This document shows positions 15,810-27,119 of a stretch of DNA of 64,000 nt, piece by piece. Numbering within the stretch: position 1 is the stretch's first letter; each line of letters opens with the position of its first letter. The position numbers and the translations under genes are program-made. This DNA comes from Amia ocellicauda (lineage: Eukaryota; Chordata; Actinopteri; Amiiformes; Amiidae): contig NC_089868.1 of NCBI RefSeq assembly GCF_036373705.1, positions 12,277,020 through 12,341,019 of the forward strand. The letters run 5' to 3'. The notes below the pieces were generated by a model that searched no databases, was not told where the DNA came from, and saw only the letters and a list, made by a program, of their open reading frames with translations.

Positions 15810-15847
<38 letters not shown>

Positions 15848-16340
15848 TGTCTCTGGATTAATTTTAATATTTGTATTGTATGGAACAAACTTTTTTTTAT
15901 TAATTTGTCATAAGAACTACATTATTTGTGTCATAGGATTAAACACCTACAGCTATATTTCATAGCAAGCCTTGAAATTAGGTATGAAGCCCAATTCTGA
16001 AAATCATAGATCTCCTCATTAAAATACAATCCACCTCATTTAATGGGGCAATATTTCCATATGAACTCATTTACGACGTTTTAAACTGACCCTGGGGTTG
16101 AAAAGTATAATATTGATTGACACATCCTTCCCCCCGGTCCAATGAGTGCATTATCACAAAGTGGAATCAGTTGTTTATTTCTCTCTGAGGTTGAATCAGT
16201 GTGATTCATCAAATTGAAAGACACTCATCTGATACAGATTCATGACACAGCGTCACATCAATCTAAGACAGTCTGACAGCTGCTCTGGGTCTCTCGATTG
16301 TGTTGCTCACCCATCTGACTGACTGGAGCCCGTTCCCGCC
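15120..16340. other. Intergenic AT-rich DNA with (TA)n at 15811-15842
   Basis: The TA microsatellite is clear. No gene is seen. Confidence 0.6.
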
Positions 16341-16487
16341 TGGTGTGGAAACTGGGACACTGGACACTGGGGGGTGTCACCAGTAGTGTTCTCTGTGTGT
16401 CAGTGTTAGTGTGCCTCCCTGCTCAGGCTGCAGCGCCACCACTCTGCACAGCTACTGCCCTCTCCAGCCTGTCCACCACACTGGTGT

Positions 16488-16990
16488 CTGTGGCCTGGCT
16501 CCGTGTGTCCTCTTCACTGTGTCTGTGGCCTGGCTCCGTGTGTCCTCTTCACTGTGTCTGTGGCCTGGCTCCGTGTGTCCTCTTCACTGTGTCTGTGGCC
16601 TGGCTCCGTGTGTCCTCTTCACTGTGTCTGTGGCCTGGCTCCGTGTGTACCCTTCACTGTGTCTGTGGCCTGGCTCTGTGTGTCCTCTTCACTGTGTCTG
16701 TGGCCTGGCTCTGTGTGTCCTCTTCACTGTGTGTCCTCTTCACTGTGTCTGTGGCCTGGCTCCATGTGTCCTCTTCACAGTGTGTCCTTTTCACTGTGTC
16801 TGTGGCCTGGCTGAGTGTGTCCTCTTCACAGTGTCTGTGTCCCCTTCACTGTGTCTGTGGCCTGGCTCCGTGTGTCCTCTTCACAGTGTGTCCTTTTCAC
16901 TGTGTCTGTGGCCTTGCTCCGTGTGTCTTCTTCACAGTGTGTCCTCTTCACTGTGTCTGTGGTCTGGCTCCATGTGTCCTCTTCACTCTT
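16488..16990. repeat. 35-bp minisatellite
   Basis: About 13-14 copies of a 35-bp unit built on CTGTGTCTGTGGCCTGGCTC plus CGTGTGTCCTCTTCA. Later copies carry small deletions and substitutions. As 35 is not divisible by three and the unit is stop-free, all three plus frames stay open and give a protein that rotates through three 12-residue phrases. It is not counted as a gene. Confidence 0.9.
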
Positions 16991-17123
16991 TAGTTGAAAA
17001 CACAACGAAATGCATGTCATTAGTCCACAGCAGCTAGCAGTGGACAAATGCAGAGCTATATTAGCAATGTATTGAAAGCAAGGAATGAGTGAACCTTGAA
17101 TAAGATTTGAGCAGACGTTTGCA

Positions 17124-17215
17124 GTCCCCCTGGAAGCCAAATCCCCGCTCTCCCTCCCCGTCCGTCTTGAAGAAGGAGCCTCGGCCTGTGTGGAGCGACG
17201 AGGACAAGAATAAAT
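17124..17215 (+). other. Exon-like segment; gene unidentified
   Basis: The sequence ACGTTTGCAG at 17114-17123 is a good acceptor. The following frame includes SPSPSVLKKEPRPVWSDEDK, and an AATAAA-type signal lies just downstream near 17239. This may be a terminal exon or a fragment of one. Confidence 0.2.
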
Positions 17216-17410
17216 TGGATGTGTATATGTATTGTGTAAATAAAGGTATACATTGGTGTGTGTTAAGTCTTACTAGAAGTGTACTTAAGAAGGATGAGGT
17301 GATGCCAAGGGTCGGGCCAGAAGGTAGTTTGATGTGTTTGCTGCACTGCACAACAATGACCACCTGGGAAAGCCCCACCGAAGATCTATCATATATATGT
17401 GTTGGTTTGT

Positions 17411-17470
17411 CTGTGTGTGTGTGTGTGTGTGTCTGTCTATCTCTCTATCTGTCTGTGTCTGTGTATCCGT
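17411..17470. repeat. (GT)n and (TCTA/TCTG)n microsatellite
   Basis: Compound GT/TCTA/TCTG simple repeat, read directly. Confidence 0.9.
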
Positions 17471-17739
17471 GGGTGTATGTGTCTCTGTTTGTGTTGGTAG
17501 TTTTAATTGCAATTGAATTGTAAGCACTGGCGGATCCAAGGGTTGGTAAGGGGTAACAGCTTCCACCCCAGTAAGAAAGACTTGCCACCCCAATCTCCCC
17601 ATGCTAAAATATGTATTTTTTTACATTTTAATCCTGTCCGACATTCGCTATAGAATAGTTACTGTGTAGTTTTTCTGCGAGACGGTCTCTGACAAGAACG
17701 TGAACTTTAGTTTAGTGAACTCTCTACAAAATAGTTAAG

Positions 17740-18085
17740 GTGTTGGATGGGGACGGTGTGTGGTGGGGACTGTGGTAGTGCCAGTTCCCGTTGAGGCGGA
17801 GTGTGAAGAACCCAGAGAAGGTCTGCCACCTCCACAATATCATATAGATAGGAGAAGCTAGGGGGCTGGTCTACTATGACGGGATGCCAAAACTCTGCAG
17901 GCGGTGTCAGGGTCAAGACCTCGGTGTTGCCCAGTGCACAGCGGTGGTCTGTGGCAAGTGTAAGGGAAGTCATCTGACACATGCCTGCAGAGAAAAGATA
18001 CTCTGAAACCTCTGGGGCTGTGAGGGCCATGTTTATAAGAACTGCCCCCAGTCGTACGCGGATAGAGTCGGGTCTACCTTCTCAC
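17740..18085 (+). pseudogene. Zinc-knuckle (CCHC) retroelement or ZCCHC3-like relic
   Basis: A plus-strand frame with several stops contains three spaced Cys/His clusters: C-x2-C near 17895, C-x2-C followed by H and C near 17935-17990, and C-x4-H-x4-C near 18020-18050. It ends with NCPQSYADRV. This Cys-rich plan resembles the zinc knuckles of gag-like proteins and of the ZCCHC3-like proteins common in fish. Stops near 17790, 17850 and 18005 show that it is dead. Confidence 0.5.
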
Positions 18086-18653
18086 GGACCAGCAATGCAA
18101 TAGTCAAGCTGTTTTGTTTGCCATTATTGTTGAACTGAATTTTAAGAATTTTAATCATGAGCATTAAAATTTGTATTGTTTTAATTTGTAATGTAAAAAA
18201 CTAAACCAAATAAACAGTATTTTCACTATTTTATCAGTATTTTATGATTCTATCAGTTGTTTATTGTTTTGTCTAGTGTGGAAGTGTTGTTTTATAGTCC
18301 GTGTCTTGGCCTGTTTTAGACTTTCCTCACAACTGCTGCATTCAACTCCACTCCTCCCCCACCTGGATTATTCACCAAGACCATTGCAATGCTCTCAATT
18401 TTTTCCAATCAATCTCCTCCACATTCATTGCTGTTTACACTGGACTTCTGCTAGGTGAGCTCACTCCATTCTTTTGACATTGGCTTGTTTTTCATGATCA
18501 TTCTCGTCAACACATTGTTTATTCTTTTGTTACTTTGCAGAACAGTTCATTTTGCCTTTACTTTGTTACTTTTCTTCAGTCTGTTTTCAATTGTGCATCC
18601 ATTTCAATCTCATTTACCCCATTCCAAGTGTCCTAATTCTTTTCTATAGGGTG

Positions 18654-19473
18654 TGTTACGCTCCTCAGTGAAGGGGAACATAACCGCCCATGCACACACA
18701 CACTGGGGTAGGAAGAACAAATGTAAAGGCAAGTGCACTACCAAATGTACCCGGAAACAAAACAAGTCTCCCAAAAGAGGGATTTTATTTCCTTTTTAAC
18801 AAGCAAAGAACTACTTGTTAACCAAGTTAATGAAAGTTAATAACAAACAGGTTTAAATATATAGAACATGGAACAGGGTTACACAATATAACAATAGTCA
18901 GGTTTTACAAATAACAATAGACAGATAAGGTAAATAAAGGGGTGGTGGTTAACTGACAAAGGGTAGGAGAAGGACCGTGCGAATGGTCTGTGAAATCAGC
19001 AAAGTAACAAAAAGGCCCTGACTTCCCTACACCTCTATCTCTACCTATAACAATACTAAGCCCTGAATCTAACCTACCTGCTACAGAAAGATGGTGACAT
19101 CCACTCGTTCCTAACCTAGTGTATATAACAAACAGCTATGTGATGCAGAGTTTACCCATGGGTTTCTTACCTAGCCCTTCTCCATACTGACAGGAGCCGG
19201 AGCCGGGCAACACAAAACTAAAACACCGCCATACCGCTCTCTCTCCACACACTAAACAGCACAGGTATATATAGGTGATGGGTCCTGCTGTGATTGGCCG
19301 GCAACAATAGATGGGGGAACCAATGAGGACAGGTAACGCACCCCCTCTTCAGCAACAAATCCCCACAACCAAAAGAGAGCTCTTCATCAGCAAATCGCAC
19401 CTAAAAGAGAACTACAGACAAAATCAAAGACAAACGGCAACACACAGATTCACAAGAGACCAGGAACGTAACA
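18654..19473 (-). mobile_element. Probable solo LTR (820 bp)
   Basis: The segment is bounded by 5'-TG...CA-3' inverted termini: TGTTACGCTCCT at 18654 and AGGAACGTAACA ending at 19473. The flanks GGGTG and GTGTG form a near-perfect 5-bp target duplication. On the minus strand it has a CCAAT box (about 19292) upstream of TATATATA (about 19270), and further on AATAAA (about 18790), in the order expected of an LTR promoter and polyadenylation site. No internal retroelement genes adjoin it. Confidence 0.6.
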
Positions 19474-19689
19474 GTGTGTTTGTTGGGTTGTTTGTATGTG
19501 GATGGTCTGAATGCTTCAGCCCAACACTTTATTTCTCCCTTCTTTTTCTGCTGTTGTATTCCATGTGCTTTTCTACCTTTACCAAGTTATTTTCCATATC
19601 CAATCATATCCCTTCTATATCCTTATATACTATAATTGTACTCTGCAGTCTTTCTCTTGTCCTATATTCTATACTTCACTTGGAGTATA

Positions 19690-21058
19690 CTTCACAGCTG
19701 TCTGAGTTGTGGGAAAGCAGCATCAACTGTGAAGAGCTCCTGCATGGATTTATTCAAGCAAGTTTTGCAGGGGTAGACCACCAGATTAAGGCAGCCATTT
19801 CCATTTTTGGTCTTTTTGTCTCTAACAGCTCTGCAATTGTTGCTCATTCTTCTTGGCAAAATTGCTCAAGCTCTCTCAAGTTGGATGGGCACTGTTGGTT
19901 AAGAGCAACTTTCAAGTCTTGCTACATATTCTCAACTGGATTGACGTCTTGGCTTTGACTGGGCCGTTCTAGGACACTCAGCTTCTTCTTTTTAAACCAC
20001 TCCAGTGTAGCCTAGGTTGTGTGTTTTCCACAATTGTATGGCTGAAAAGTGAACCTTCACCCAAATCCAAGGTCTCTTGCAGACTGAAGCAGGTTTTCCT
20101 CAAGGATTTTTCTATATTTGGGTCCATCCATCATGCCCTCAATCCTGACAAGTTTCAGTCCCTGCCGATAAAAAGCTCAAGGAGATGAGTAGTGTTGTCT
20201 TCGTGCCACACATAGTGTTTTGCATTTAGGTCAAAAAAATCAATTTTGGTCTCATTTGACCAGAGAACTCTTTGCCACATCTTTGCTGTGTCTTCCACAT
20301 GCCATATGGCAAATTTGATGTGACTGATCTTCAGCAATGGCTTTCTCCGTGCCACTCTTCCATATAGCCCAGCATTGTTGAGCACCAGGGTAATATTTGT
20401 CAGTTTACCCCATTCTGTCAGTGAAACTCTGCAGCTCCACAGATTTAACATGGGCCTCTTGCTGGCATCTCTGATGACTGACCTCTGTACCCAGTCAATT
20501 AGTTTCAGCAGACAGTCTGCTCTTGACAGGCTTGTGGATGTGCCATATTCTTTCATTGTAATGGATTTAACTCTGCTCCAGGGGGATGTTCTAAGTTTGG
20601 GATATGTTTGTATAGCCCAACCCTGACTGCTGCTATCACAAAACTTTCTCTCTGGCTAGTTTTGAAAGGTCCTTGGTCTTCATGTTATGGTGGTTGCTTG
20701 TATATGCTCACTGACATAAGCTGGGGCCTTCTAGAAACTGGTGTATTCAATCTGAGATCATGTGACACTAATTGCATACAGTTGGAATCTATTCAAATAA
20801 TGATATGACTTCTGGAGGTAATTGGCTGCTCCACAGCTTATTTAAGTGTGTCATAGCAAAGGGTGTGAATACTTATGCAAGGAAGACATTTCATTTTTTT
20901 ATCTGTAGTTAATTAAAAAATATAATTCCAACATCAACATTATGTAATACTTTGTTTTGATCACTGACAGAAAATCCCATTTAAATATATTTTAGTTCCA
21001 GATTGTAACACTACAAAATGTCCAAAAGGGCTTGAATTCTTATCCAATCCATTGTACC
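19690..21058 (-). pseudogene. Degraded Tc1-like transposon with transposase fragment
   Basis: On the minus strand a frame at 20155-20556 carries the Tc1 transposase central block: WSNETKIDFFDLNAKHYVWH, containing a WSDE-like first catalytic region (Asp replaced by Asn). A VARRKPLL-type linker precedes it. The surrounding 19.7-21.06 kb reads as Tc1 sequence in other frames with stops, including the GTGTGAATACTTATGCAAG end motif at about 20863. The element is non-functional. Confidence 0.7.
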
Positions 21059-21059
21059 T

Positions 21060-22047
21060 TTTGTTTTGTGTTGTGGGACAGCACCTATCCAGTCATGGAT
21101 CTGGGTGAGATACTAATATTTATATATGAGTAATATTTAAATTATATCTTATACTCATCCAACAAACCTAAACTCACTGTTTTTGAATATATATTTGACT
21201 GCATCAAATTGGACTTGCCAAAAATAAAAATGTGGAATTAATATTTTATTTTATATTTTAGACTGTGATGGCAAACTGCCTTACACCTCCCTACAGAGGT
21301 GCGAGAACAGAGCAATTACTAAGAAGAGCAGGATTTAAAGAATGATAACGATATGGCCTTGAACTTTGGATAATGGAAGCAGATTAGGGGCTTTCTTGGT
21401 TGCTTTGTGTTTGTGCTTATGATTAGTGATGTGTTTAGAGAGGGACCTGTGCTATATGTGTAATTAGGCTCAACGAGGAGTAAGGGTTTGTTGTATGTTT
21501 TTTGACTGTCTGTTTATTTTGAACACCGGGAATAATAAATTGCCACAAATTCACCAAAATACATGCTGTTTTGCTGAGCCCCACCTTTCAGAGACTTTAC
21601 ATTTATATGTAAATAAGTGACTGGTTAATATGTGCCTACCGTCCACTTGCTAATCAAGCCAACCATAAACCAACATTGGACCAACAAAGTTTCATGTCTG
21701 CAAAATGTTTGCACTTAAATTTGTTAATTATATGTTTTTTCAGTATTAATAGCACAGGCTATGCAACCAGTGGCGTAGGTTTCGTTTCAGAAATGAAGGG
21801 GAAATGCATTTTCATTCCGTTGAGGGATGGGGTGGGGGGGTGAGGGATGTCATAGAGTGGAGGCGTTAATTCAGTCGTGAATAATGACAATGAATTAATG
21901 TATTTTTGAAGTTAAGTGTAGGGATATGCACCACCCTAAATTATGCCTATGTGTAAATGATTGCCACTCTCTCAATATTGGGGGGGATCTCACACATCAC
22001 ACACACAGAAGTCCACAACACACATTCACAGAGTTTTGCAGAATGAC

Positions 22048-22098
<51 letters not shown>

Positions 22099-22650
22099 GC
22101 TAATTTTATGATTATTTTTGCAGTGAGAGGCATGGTAATGGCCAAGAGAGTTCAGTGATGCAAAACTAACACACCTTCCATGTCAACATCTTTGTCACCT
22201 TCTTTATCATCATTGCCTGACTTTCAGTCGTCATCCCCCCGAGTGACATCCGACTCTAGCTGGCTTTACCTCACTCAGTCTAAATCACACTTTTGCTGAA
22301 ATTGCCCAAACAGTTCAAACACACATTTTTAATATCTGGTAGAAATGTGATCCTTAGATATGCCCCAAAGTGACCCTTCTGTGTACATTTCATAGTCATA
22401 CACAATGTATTTTGCAACATCCTGGAGTTTTAGCAAATATCAGCAAATGAATGTCATAAACGGAAATACAAAGCTACTCAAAAACACTCCATGTAATAAA
22501 GAGACATTGAAAGACTCCTGTTTAGGCAGAGGGAATACAGAAGGGTCACAATTTGTAACATACATTAAAAATTGTGGTTTCTTCTATATGGGGAAATGGG
22601 GATATGTGAACCTTCTACCTCTTTGCCCCCTTTCCTGCCTCCACCCCCCA
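21060..22650. other. Intergenic DNA with (TTA)n at 22050-22099
   Basis: Apart from the TTA microsatellite there are only short open frames. Confidence 0.6.
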
Positions 22651-22657
22651 CCCTGCA

Positions 22658-23370
22658 TCAATACACACACACTTCTTGAATCGCCCCTGCCCCACACTGA
22701 TGACACACGTCCGTCTGACAGCGGAAGAGCTCCACCTTGTGCTCGAAGTGCAGGAAGGCCTTGCGTCGTTTCTTGGCAATTTTCTCATTGTCTTTCTTCC
22801 TGAAGATCTTCAGGGAATTCCCACTATACAGCTTGTTGAACACAAAGGCTTTGGGTCCGGTCCACTGCTGGAACACGTCCAAGTCAGACAGGAGGCTCTG
22901 ATTGGAGTTTTCAAGACAGTCCTTGTCACAGAATGGACTGAGGGTCAAGAAGACAAGACACTGGCTCTTGTCCGCTTGAGCCATCATGAGCTTCTCCAGT
23001 ACTCGGCTGTGGAGCAGCTGATGCTCAGGGGACTCCAAAGTCTTCTTGAAGTACTTTATTCTCTCGGGCACAGCCGCCACCAGCTCCTTGCTCTCATACA
23101 GGGACTTCTTCTTCAGCACCTGGGTCATTGCAGAGAGTGCAGTCATCAGGGGAGTCTGATTCTGGAGCTCCTCAGATCCCTTGCACACGCCCACCGAAAC
23201 CACCACAGCAATGGCGAACAGCTGATCTTTGGGCCTGGCATCATGGAAACAGAGATGAGAATTGGGGTGTGAACATCAGCCATGTCTGTGAGTGTCTGAA
23301 GCGCACCTTGACATTCATAAACTGAGTTAGGGTCTGGCTCTCTCGTCGCCTCTCTCTATTTGCATCTCTC

Positions 23371-23414
<44 letters not shown>

Positions 23415-26400
23415 CCACACCCTCCTTCTCTCTCTCCCTCCTTTCTTTTTGTCTCTCCTTATTTGTTCCCATTTGTCTCTCCCTTCCTCTCTCTCTCATG
23501 CTTTCTCTCAAACCCTGTGTCTTTCACTCTAGTAATCTCTGAGCTTCTGTTTTTCTCTCCTTTCCCTTTTCTATTTTTTGTTTTCCTTCTCACTCCATTT
23601 CACTCCCTCGTTCGTTCAAGACAAAATCAAATTAGCTGTGCTACTGCAATTTCCCCTTTGCTTTCGAGAAAATAAACATAAAATACTCACTTTGCAATGT
23701 TCTTGCTCTTGGCAGTTTTTGGCAGCTTGCTGTGATACATGGGAGCGGGAGACAGAACATAAAACCATTTCAAGTTACATCAATACATCCCCATCAATTT
23801 GACCCGCCGACATTTGGTCCCCATGACAATTCACTACTGCAACAATTCGTTCCCGCAGCAATTCGTCCCCACAACAATTTACCAGATTAGCCTACTATAC
23901 ACAAAACAATCCAAGTCTGAGGATTATAATCAGTAGACCCGTTCGCAACATGGAATAAACATAAGTCATATGAGCACACCTCAGCACACAGAGTGCAGAA
24001 AAAATCACGACAAAAATAAGGAATCTCTTGCTTCCATAATACACAACGGTCGCGTTTGTGTAGCACAGATTTCCGCAGCACAGTTCTGCACAGAAATTCA
24101 GAGATGTTCGTTCTTCGAGTGCTGCTCCGTGACATCACAAAGCCCCACCCACAGAAATCTTTGCAGGGTTTTAGGAAGACATTTTTCAATGAGGTGCAAG
24201 TGATGTCAGACAGAGCGCAGCCACGAGTTGATGAAGCTTGGATTTGATACAAAGGAGTAATCAAGACTTTGCAAGGATGTCTGGGAAAGGATAGGAATAT
24301 ATAATGATGGCAAGGGCAGGTGTAACTGGGTGTGTAGAAAGATGGCTGAAATGGGATGATTAAGGTGAAGGTGAACAACAATCCATGGGGAGATGGGATC
24401 AGGGATGGTGACCTATTCTTTTATCTTTCTATTTTGCCCTCTCTCCCCCACTCCCTCCATTTCTCCCTCTGCTTCTCTTCTCCTCTCTCCCCCTCCCTTC
24501 CTCTTACGTTCCTCACATTGCCACTCCTGTCACACACTGTCTCTTTCTATCCCTCCCTCGCTTTTAGTTTCTCTCTCCCTCTCCATCCCCCACTCACCTT
24601 CTCAACTGAGCAACAATTTTAGAAAGGGCAGTGGGGTCCACTCCATCCCCCGCCCCTGCTTCAGTAACCTCTCCTCCATCTGCCTTGTCCTGATCCTCCT
24701 CTTTCTCAGCCACATCCTCTGGCGCCTGATCATCCTGCGCAAAGCTCCGCCCCCCCAGGCACAGCAAAACAACACACAAAGCAAATCTCTGGAGGTGAGA
24801 GAATGGACAATTATAGAAAAAATAATACAATTACACCAATATGCAACCAAAAAATTAATGTAATATATGGTAAAAATATTTGCTTTTTATATATATTACA
24901 GAATAAAAAGTATGTTTTAAGTGAAAGTAATTGCTGACAAATGCAAATAAACCTCTCTGAAATGTGCTAATATTTACCTTAGAACAATGGTTCTCAATCC
25001 TAGACCCGGGGACCCCCCTTTGTATGAGAGAGAACCCCTGACAACTCTGTGCTGAATGGGGTCATATATACATTGAAATTCATGCCAGTAATTCATCTCA
25101 GAATAATCAATTCTGGAATCTATTCTGTTTTTTTAATCATATGGATTGGACTCCAGCACTATATTGATCTTGAAATCGATATGAATATTTTTAGTAATTG
25201 ATAAAAAGCAGACACAATGAGAGTGCAAAAAGCTTTAATTAATTAATACAAACCATTACATACATTAAAATTCCCAAAATACTTGGGTATTGCATTACAG
25301 GATTTAGCCGATTTGTTGCGTCATAATGAAATACTAATCACACGTTAAACTGTACAAGCTTAATTCAGTCACTACCATTGCGCTCAATGTAAAACATTCA
25401 AGACAATAAATATTGGTACAGGATTCTTGCCTTCTAAGCGAAGTGATTCGTTTATATTTACACCAATCAGCCATAACATTATGACCACCTGCCTAATATT
25501 GTGTAGGTCCCCCTTTTGCTGCCAAAAGAGCCCTGACCCATCGAGGCATGGACTCCACTAGACCTCTGAAGGTGTGCTGTGGTATCTGGCACCAAGACGT
25601 TAGCAGCAGATCCTGTAAGCTGCGAGGTGGGGCCTCCATGGATCGGACTTGTTTGTCCAGCACATCTCACAGATGCTCGATTGGATTTGGGGAACACCCC
25701 AAAAGAGCTGCAGTTTTGGAGATGCTCTGACCCAGTCGTGTAGCCAACACAATTTGGACCTCGTCAAAGTTGCTCAGATCCTTACGATTGCCCATTTTTC
25801 CTGCTACTAACACATCAACTTTGAGGACAAAATGTTCACTTGCTGCCTAATATATCCCACCAACTGACAGGTGCCATGATAACGAGATTATCAGTGTTAT
25901 TCACTTCACCTGTCAGTGGTCATAATGTTATGGCTGATCGGTGTATGTATTTTATTAAGTGTTGATAAAATGAAACATTCACACATTCATACACTTTAAC
26001 ATTATTTTTACAGATTTCAATTTTAATTAGTGTATCTGATATGCAAGAAAACGGTATAGCTGTAGCTTTGAGTTTCTAATAGAATTCATCTGCTTATTAT
26101 TATGTACTGTATATGTGTGTAATAAACTGAGCTTTATTTAAGTTTACATAATTGTTTAATTGGTTTGTAGCCAACCACATAATCCAACAATAATTAAATC
26201 TTGATAAAGTCTTGCATGTAGCCCCAGAATAGTTTTAATAGTTATTTTGATATTACACATGTATGTGTGTATATTTGTATTTTCTTAATATTAATGATAC
26301 AATATTATCATTACTAATACTATTACAATACTACCAATACTAATGATGATAACAATAATAATATCAAGACTACTAATAGTGTTATAACCAGATGGCTTGT

Positions 26401-26430
26401 TGATTCAGTGGCTCTGTCAATACTCACCAT
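22658..26430 (-). CDS. Secreted protein, fish-expanded uncharacterised family, possible deaminase-like fold
   Basis: Four coding exons join in frame: 26428-26430 (only the ATG), 24598-24788, 23691-23729, 22658-23234. All introns are GT-AG and the product is 269 aa. Splicing after ATG gives the signal peptide [19 protein letters not shown] (1-19). An acidic linker (20-50), a Lys-rich short exon (66-78) and a globular region with [15 protein letters not shown] (81-95) follow. Residues 146-184 contain [10 protein letters not shown] and [15 protein letters not shown], then W-T-G-P-K-A-F-V-F (202-210). This order of an H-containing helix, a strand with SPxC-x3-C and a W/KAFVF strand resembles uncharacterised secreted fish proteins I recall, and loosely the cytidine-deaminase layout (H-x-E ... 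PCxxC). The expected Glu after His is Arg here, so activity is doubtful. A Lys/Arg-rich tail and extra Cys (250, 255, 258) end the protein. The function is unknown. Confidence 0.65.
23362..23470. repeat. (CT)n microsatellite in intron
   Basis: Long CT/TCTC run followed by pyrimidine-rich DNA in the intron between the last two coding exons of the secreted-protein gene. Confidence 0.9.
23800..23882. repeat. Short imperfect tandem repeat (ACAATTCGTCCCC-like)
   Basis: Five or six degenerate copies of a 14-16 bp unit containing CAATTCGTCCCC. Similar units occur at about 510-555, so this is a dispersed repeat family. Confidence 0.6.
24048..24150. mobile_element. Palindromic MITE-like element, copy 2 (degenerate)
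   Basis: The left end GTGTAGCACAGATTTCCGC matches GTGTAGCGCAGATTTCCGC at 6992. The right part has drifted. Confidence 0.4.
25461..25943 (-). mobile_element. Internally deleted Tc1-like transposon (483 bp)
   Basis: Inverted ends CACCAATCAGCCATAACATT (25461) and AATGTTATGGCTGATCGGTG (to 25943) are flanked by TA on both sides. On the minus strand the transposase N-terminus ([20 protein letters not shown], then [10 protein letters not shown]) is joined directly to the C-terminal PNPIEHL motif region. The whole catalytic centre is missing. This is a deletion derivative that can move only in trans. Confidence 0.85.
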
Positions 26431-26520
26431 TGCTGTGTTGTCTTCGGGTCTGTATCTTGCCGTACGGCTGTATCTGGTGTCAGTATTCTGTAGAGTGGGA
26501 ACCAACACAGGGTTATTATA
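26428..26520 (-). promoter_or_regulatory. Core promoter and 5' UTR exon of the secreted-protein gene
   Basis: The complement of 26511-26520 is GGTTATTATA read backwards, i.e. a TATAATAACC box on the minus strand, about 80 bp upstream of the ATG. An initiation site near 26485-26490 is inferred. The exon ends directly after ATG at donor GTGAGT (26422-26427). Confidence 0.45.
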
Positions 26521-26811
26521 GTGGAGTCAGAGGGAAGAAAAGACTTGTCCTGCCTCTCTCTCTGTTTGACAGCCCCTCCCTCCTTCCATCTGTCTCTCTC
26601 TGTGGGTCTCACTCACGGGCGAGGGTATTAATATTGCCTCCTGTGCATGTTCCTGTCCTTAGTTATTCCCACTCCACTCCAAATCTCACTCTCTCCCTTT
26701 TATGGTCTCTCTCACTCCCTCTCTCTGTCTCACTCTCTTTTATTATTAATATTATTATATTTCTTATCCAGGGCAACAATATATCACATTATTTACATAC
26801 ATTAATAAAGT

Positions 26812-27110
26812 AGCTTAATATGCAGAAAGATCCCATTTGACCAGACAATACTTGATCTCTTTGGACCCTTGCATTAAATAAGTAAAATTGCTTTGCATGT
26901 GCCAGACAGAGAGATGGAGCTGAATAGATAGAAAGGAGTGCGATAGAGAGAAAAACAAATAGAGCTCCAGAGAGAGGAGTGAACAGATAAACATACAGAG
27001 AGATAGAGTGAAAGACCTACAGAGAGGACTTTATTTGAGTTCTGTCTTATCAGGCTAATTTATGAAACAATGAACAGTGAGGCTCACTTAATCACTTTTT
27101 TACTTAATTG
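26812..27110 (+). repeat. ~300-bp direct repeat, copy 1
   Basis: Shares long blocks with 31510-31798 in the same orientation, for example GATCCCATTTGACCAGACAATAC, CAGAGAGGACTTT and GGCTCACTTAATCACTTT (the first given as 23 bases in two halves: GATCCCATTTGACC and AGACAATAC). It lies just upstream of the secreted-protein gene. It may be a dispersed repeat or a local duplication. Confidence 0.7.
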
Positions 27111-27119
27111 CTTGTATTG

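Noticed and set aside
16343-17037. 216-aa and 208-aa repetitive proteins
   Set aside because: Minisatellite artefact; the sequence rotates frame every 35 bp.
22676-23272. 198-aa plus-strand frame
   Set aside because: Antisense shadow of the last exon of the secreted-protein gene, which has correct splice sites and a signal peptide.
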